A stretch of 64,000 nucleotides of DNA. Origin: Hespellia sp. (GTDB taxonomy: Bacteria; Bacillota; Clostridia; Lachnospirales; Lachnospiraceae). Of this stretch, positions 63,022 to 64,000 are shown piece after piece. Each line of letters begins with the position of its first letter. The first letter of the stretch is position 1. The translations under genes were made by a program, and so were the position numbers. Under the pieces are notes generated by a model. The model did not search any database. It had not been told where the DNA came from and was given only the letters and a program-made list of their open reading frames with translations. Location: assembly GCA_028693555.1 (NCBI GenBank), contig JAQUVD010000018.1, positions 1 to 64,000 on the forward strand, written 5' to 3'.

Positions 63022-64000
63022 CTACCTCGTCACATTATTCAGCCATTTATACGATCGATACCGCTTAATGGAAAATGGCAGCTTCACAATCTCATCACTC
63101 ACCAGCAGCACATATACTGCCATAACAGGAAGGTGTAGCACAAACGCGCCAATAAAACCTGCCACAATCGATACGCCCCACAATGTTCCCATATCAATGA
63201 TCAATCCAATCTTCGAATCACCGCCTGCGCGGAAGATTCCGACGATCAGCGTAGAATTAATGCTCTGTCCCACACAATAATATGCCATAACATATGTCAT
63301 ATATTGCAGATACATACGCGCCTGTTCACTCAGTGTCAGGAAGTTCCCCGCTATCGGCATCACAATGAGTACGACCAGTCCCCCCAGCAGACCGAGAATC
63401 ACAGACATTTTCCAGAATCTGGTCGCATATAGTTTGGCCTGCTCTTTCTTGCCTTCACCAATTGTCTTTCCAACCAGAATCGCAGTTGCGCTTGCAATTC
63501 CAAAGGATAGAATCATTGCCATCTGTCTTCCGACCTGCATCACTGAATTCGCCGCAACGGCAGCCTGCCCCATTCTTCCGATGATTGCAGTCACCGTCGC
63601 GATTCCACAGCCCCATGCCAATTCGTTTAGTACAACCGGGGTCGCATATTTCAGAAAGTCCTGTGAAATCAGCTTGTTATGGGCAAATAAATACTTGATA
63701 CGGAATTTCAAAACCGGATTAAATCTGCGATCGTATACAAACACAATTACAAGCTCTACGATTCTTGCAATCAATGTGCCCAGTGCCGCACCGCGAATCC
63801 CCAGTGCCGGACATCCAAACAAGCCGAAAATAAAGATTGCATTCAGAACAATATTCACCAGCAGTGATGTTCCATACACAATTGTAGAGATAACAACCAG
63901 CTCCATACCACGAATGACATTGGTATAGATAATCGTAATCGTTGCAATCACATACGAACACGCAATAATGCGCAGATACGGAATCCCCGCCTGAATCACC
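63022..64000 (-). CDS. MATE-family efflux transporter, 5' end outside the window
   Basis: The C-terminal 325 residues of a multi-span transporter; the start lies beyond the right edge. Typical MATE features are alternating spans with Gly/Pro-rich loops, NVIRGMELVVISTIVYG, and the repeated-half pattern with FGIASATAILVGKTIGEGK in the second half. MATE proteins expel drugs or metabolites with sodium or protons. It lies 45 bp upstream of larB on the same strand and may share its transcript. Confidence 0.9.
   Translation of the reverse strand, partial: VIQAGIPYLRIIACSYVIATITIIYTNVIRGMELVVISTIVYGTSLLVNIVLNAIFIFGLFGCPALGIRGAALGTLIARIVELVIVFVYDRRFNPVLKFRIKYLFAHNKLISQDFLKYATPVVLNELAWGCGIATVTAIIGRMGQAAVAANSVMQVGRQMAMILSFGIASATAILVGKTIGEGKKEQAKLYATRFWKMSVILGLLGGLVVLIVMPIAGNFLTLSEQARMYLQYMTYVMAYYCVGQSINSTLIVGIFRAGGDSKIGLIIDMGTLWGVSIVAGFIGAFVLHLPVMAVYVLLVSDEIVKLPFSIKRYRSYKWLNNVTR

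Noticed and set aside
1-64000. rRNA or tRNA genes
   Set aside because: No cloverleaf or rRNA-like sequence was recognised on either strand by reading; a covariance scan was not possible.

Overview
The window looks like a chromosomal segment of a Gram-positive, low-to-moderate GC anaerobe of the Lachnospiraceae type (Dorea, Coprococcus, Blautia and relatives). The basis is Firmicutes-style Shine-Dalgarno sites, a type VIIb secretion system (T7SSb), HprK, a YesM/YesN two-component pair and ABC-driven glycan use. The genus is inferred; no rRNA or tRNA gene is present to confirm it.

Positions 12-33050 (minus strand) form one large T7SSb polymorphic-toxin locus. Transcription appears to start near 33000, just past a terminator that closes a LytTR-type two-component operon (33148-35156). 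Two perfect copies of ACAGTTACCG, 21 bp apart, lie there and look like a LytTR operator. The unit then reads: a 21-codon peptide, a short EsaA-like protein, EsxA, an LXG-like effector with a DUF4474 toxin domain cut by an in-frame TAG, a lipoprotein, and a 1743-residue Rhs/YD-repeat protein whose first ~215 residues are homologous to that LXG-like head. Next come five Rhs tip/immunity modules: one on the full protein, two orphan core-plus-tip genes, and two whose tips are deleted but whose immunity genes survive. Only then do EssA, EsaB, EssB and EssC follow. Downstream of essC lie two LXG cassettes, one with a glycine-zipper tip and one with a PD-(D/E)XK nuclease tip, each preceded by small helical partner proteins.

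The locus carries signs of cassette turnover: a ghost of the essC 3' end before the second LXG cassette, a duplicated essA start fused to an Rhs remnant, and three collinear 220-bp blocks of Rhs core. The most interesting proposal is an Rhs shell addressed to T7SS by an LXG-like head and fed by a bank of alternative tips. Head homology, partner genes and position inside the secretion operon support this; secretion itself is inferred.

Positions 35222-47960 are housekeeping: a class A penicillin-binding protein with a Gly/Thr-rich tail, ROK glucokinase, HPr kinase, UvrC (apparently leaderless), a ~285-bp imperfect palindrome, FtsH, a DUF1846 protein and CTP synthase.

Positions 47959-60155 are a mannoside-use region: an ABC importer (lipoprotein and two permeases), a GH38 alpha-mannosidase with an altered nucleophile motif, a HAD phosphatase and mannose-6-phosphate isomerase. 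The divergent YesM/YesN-like two-component system and a YesL-like protein probably control it. Positions 60106-62976 hold larB-larC-larE for the nickel-pincer nucleotide cofactor, and the window ends inside a MATE transporter gene.
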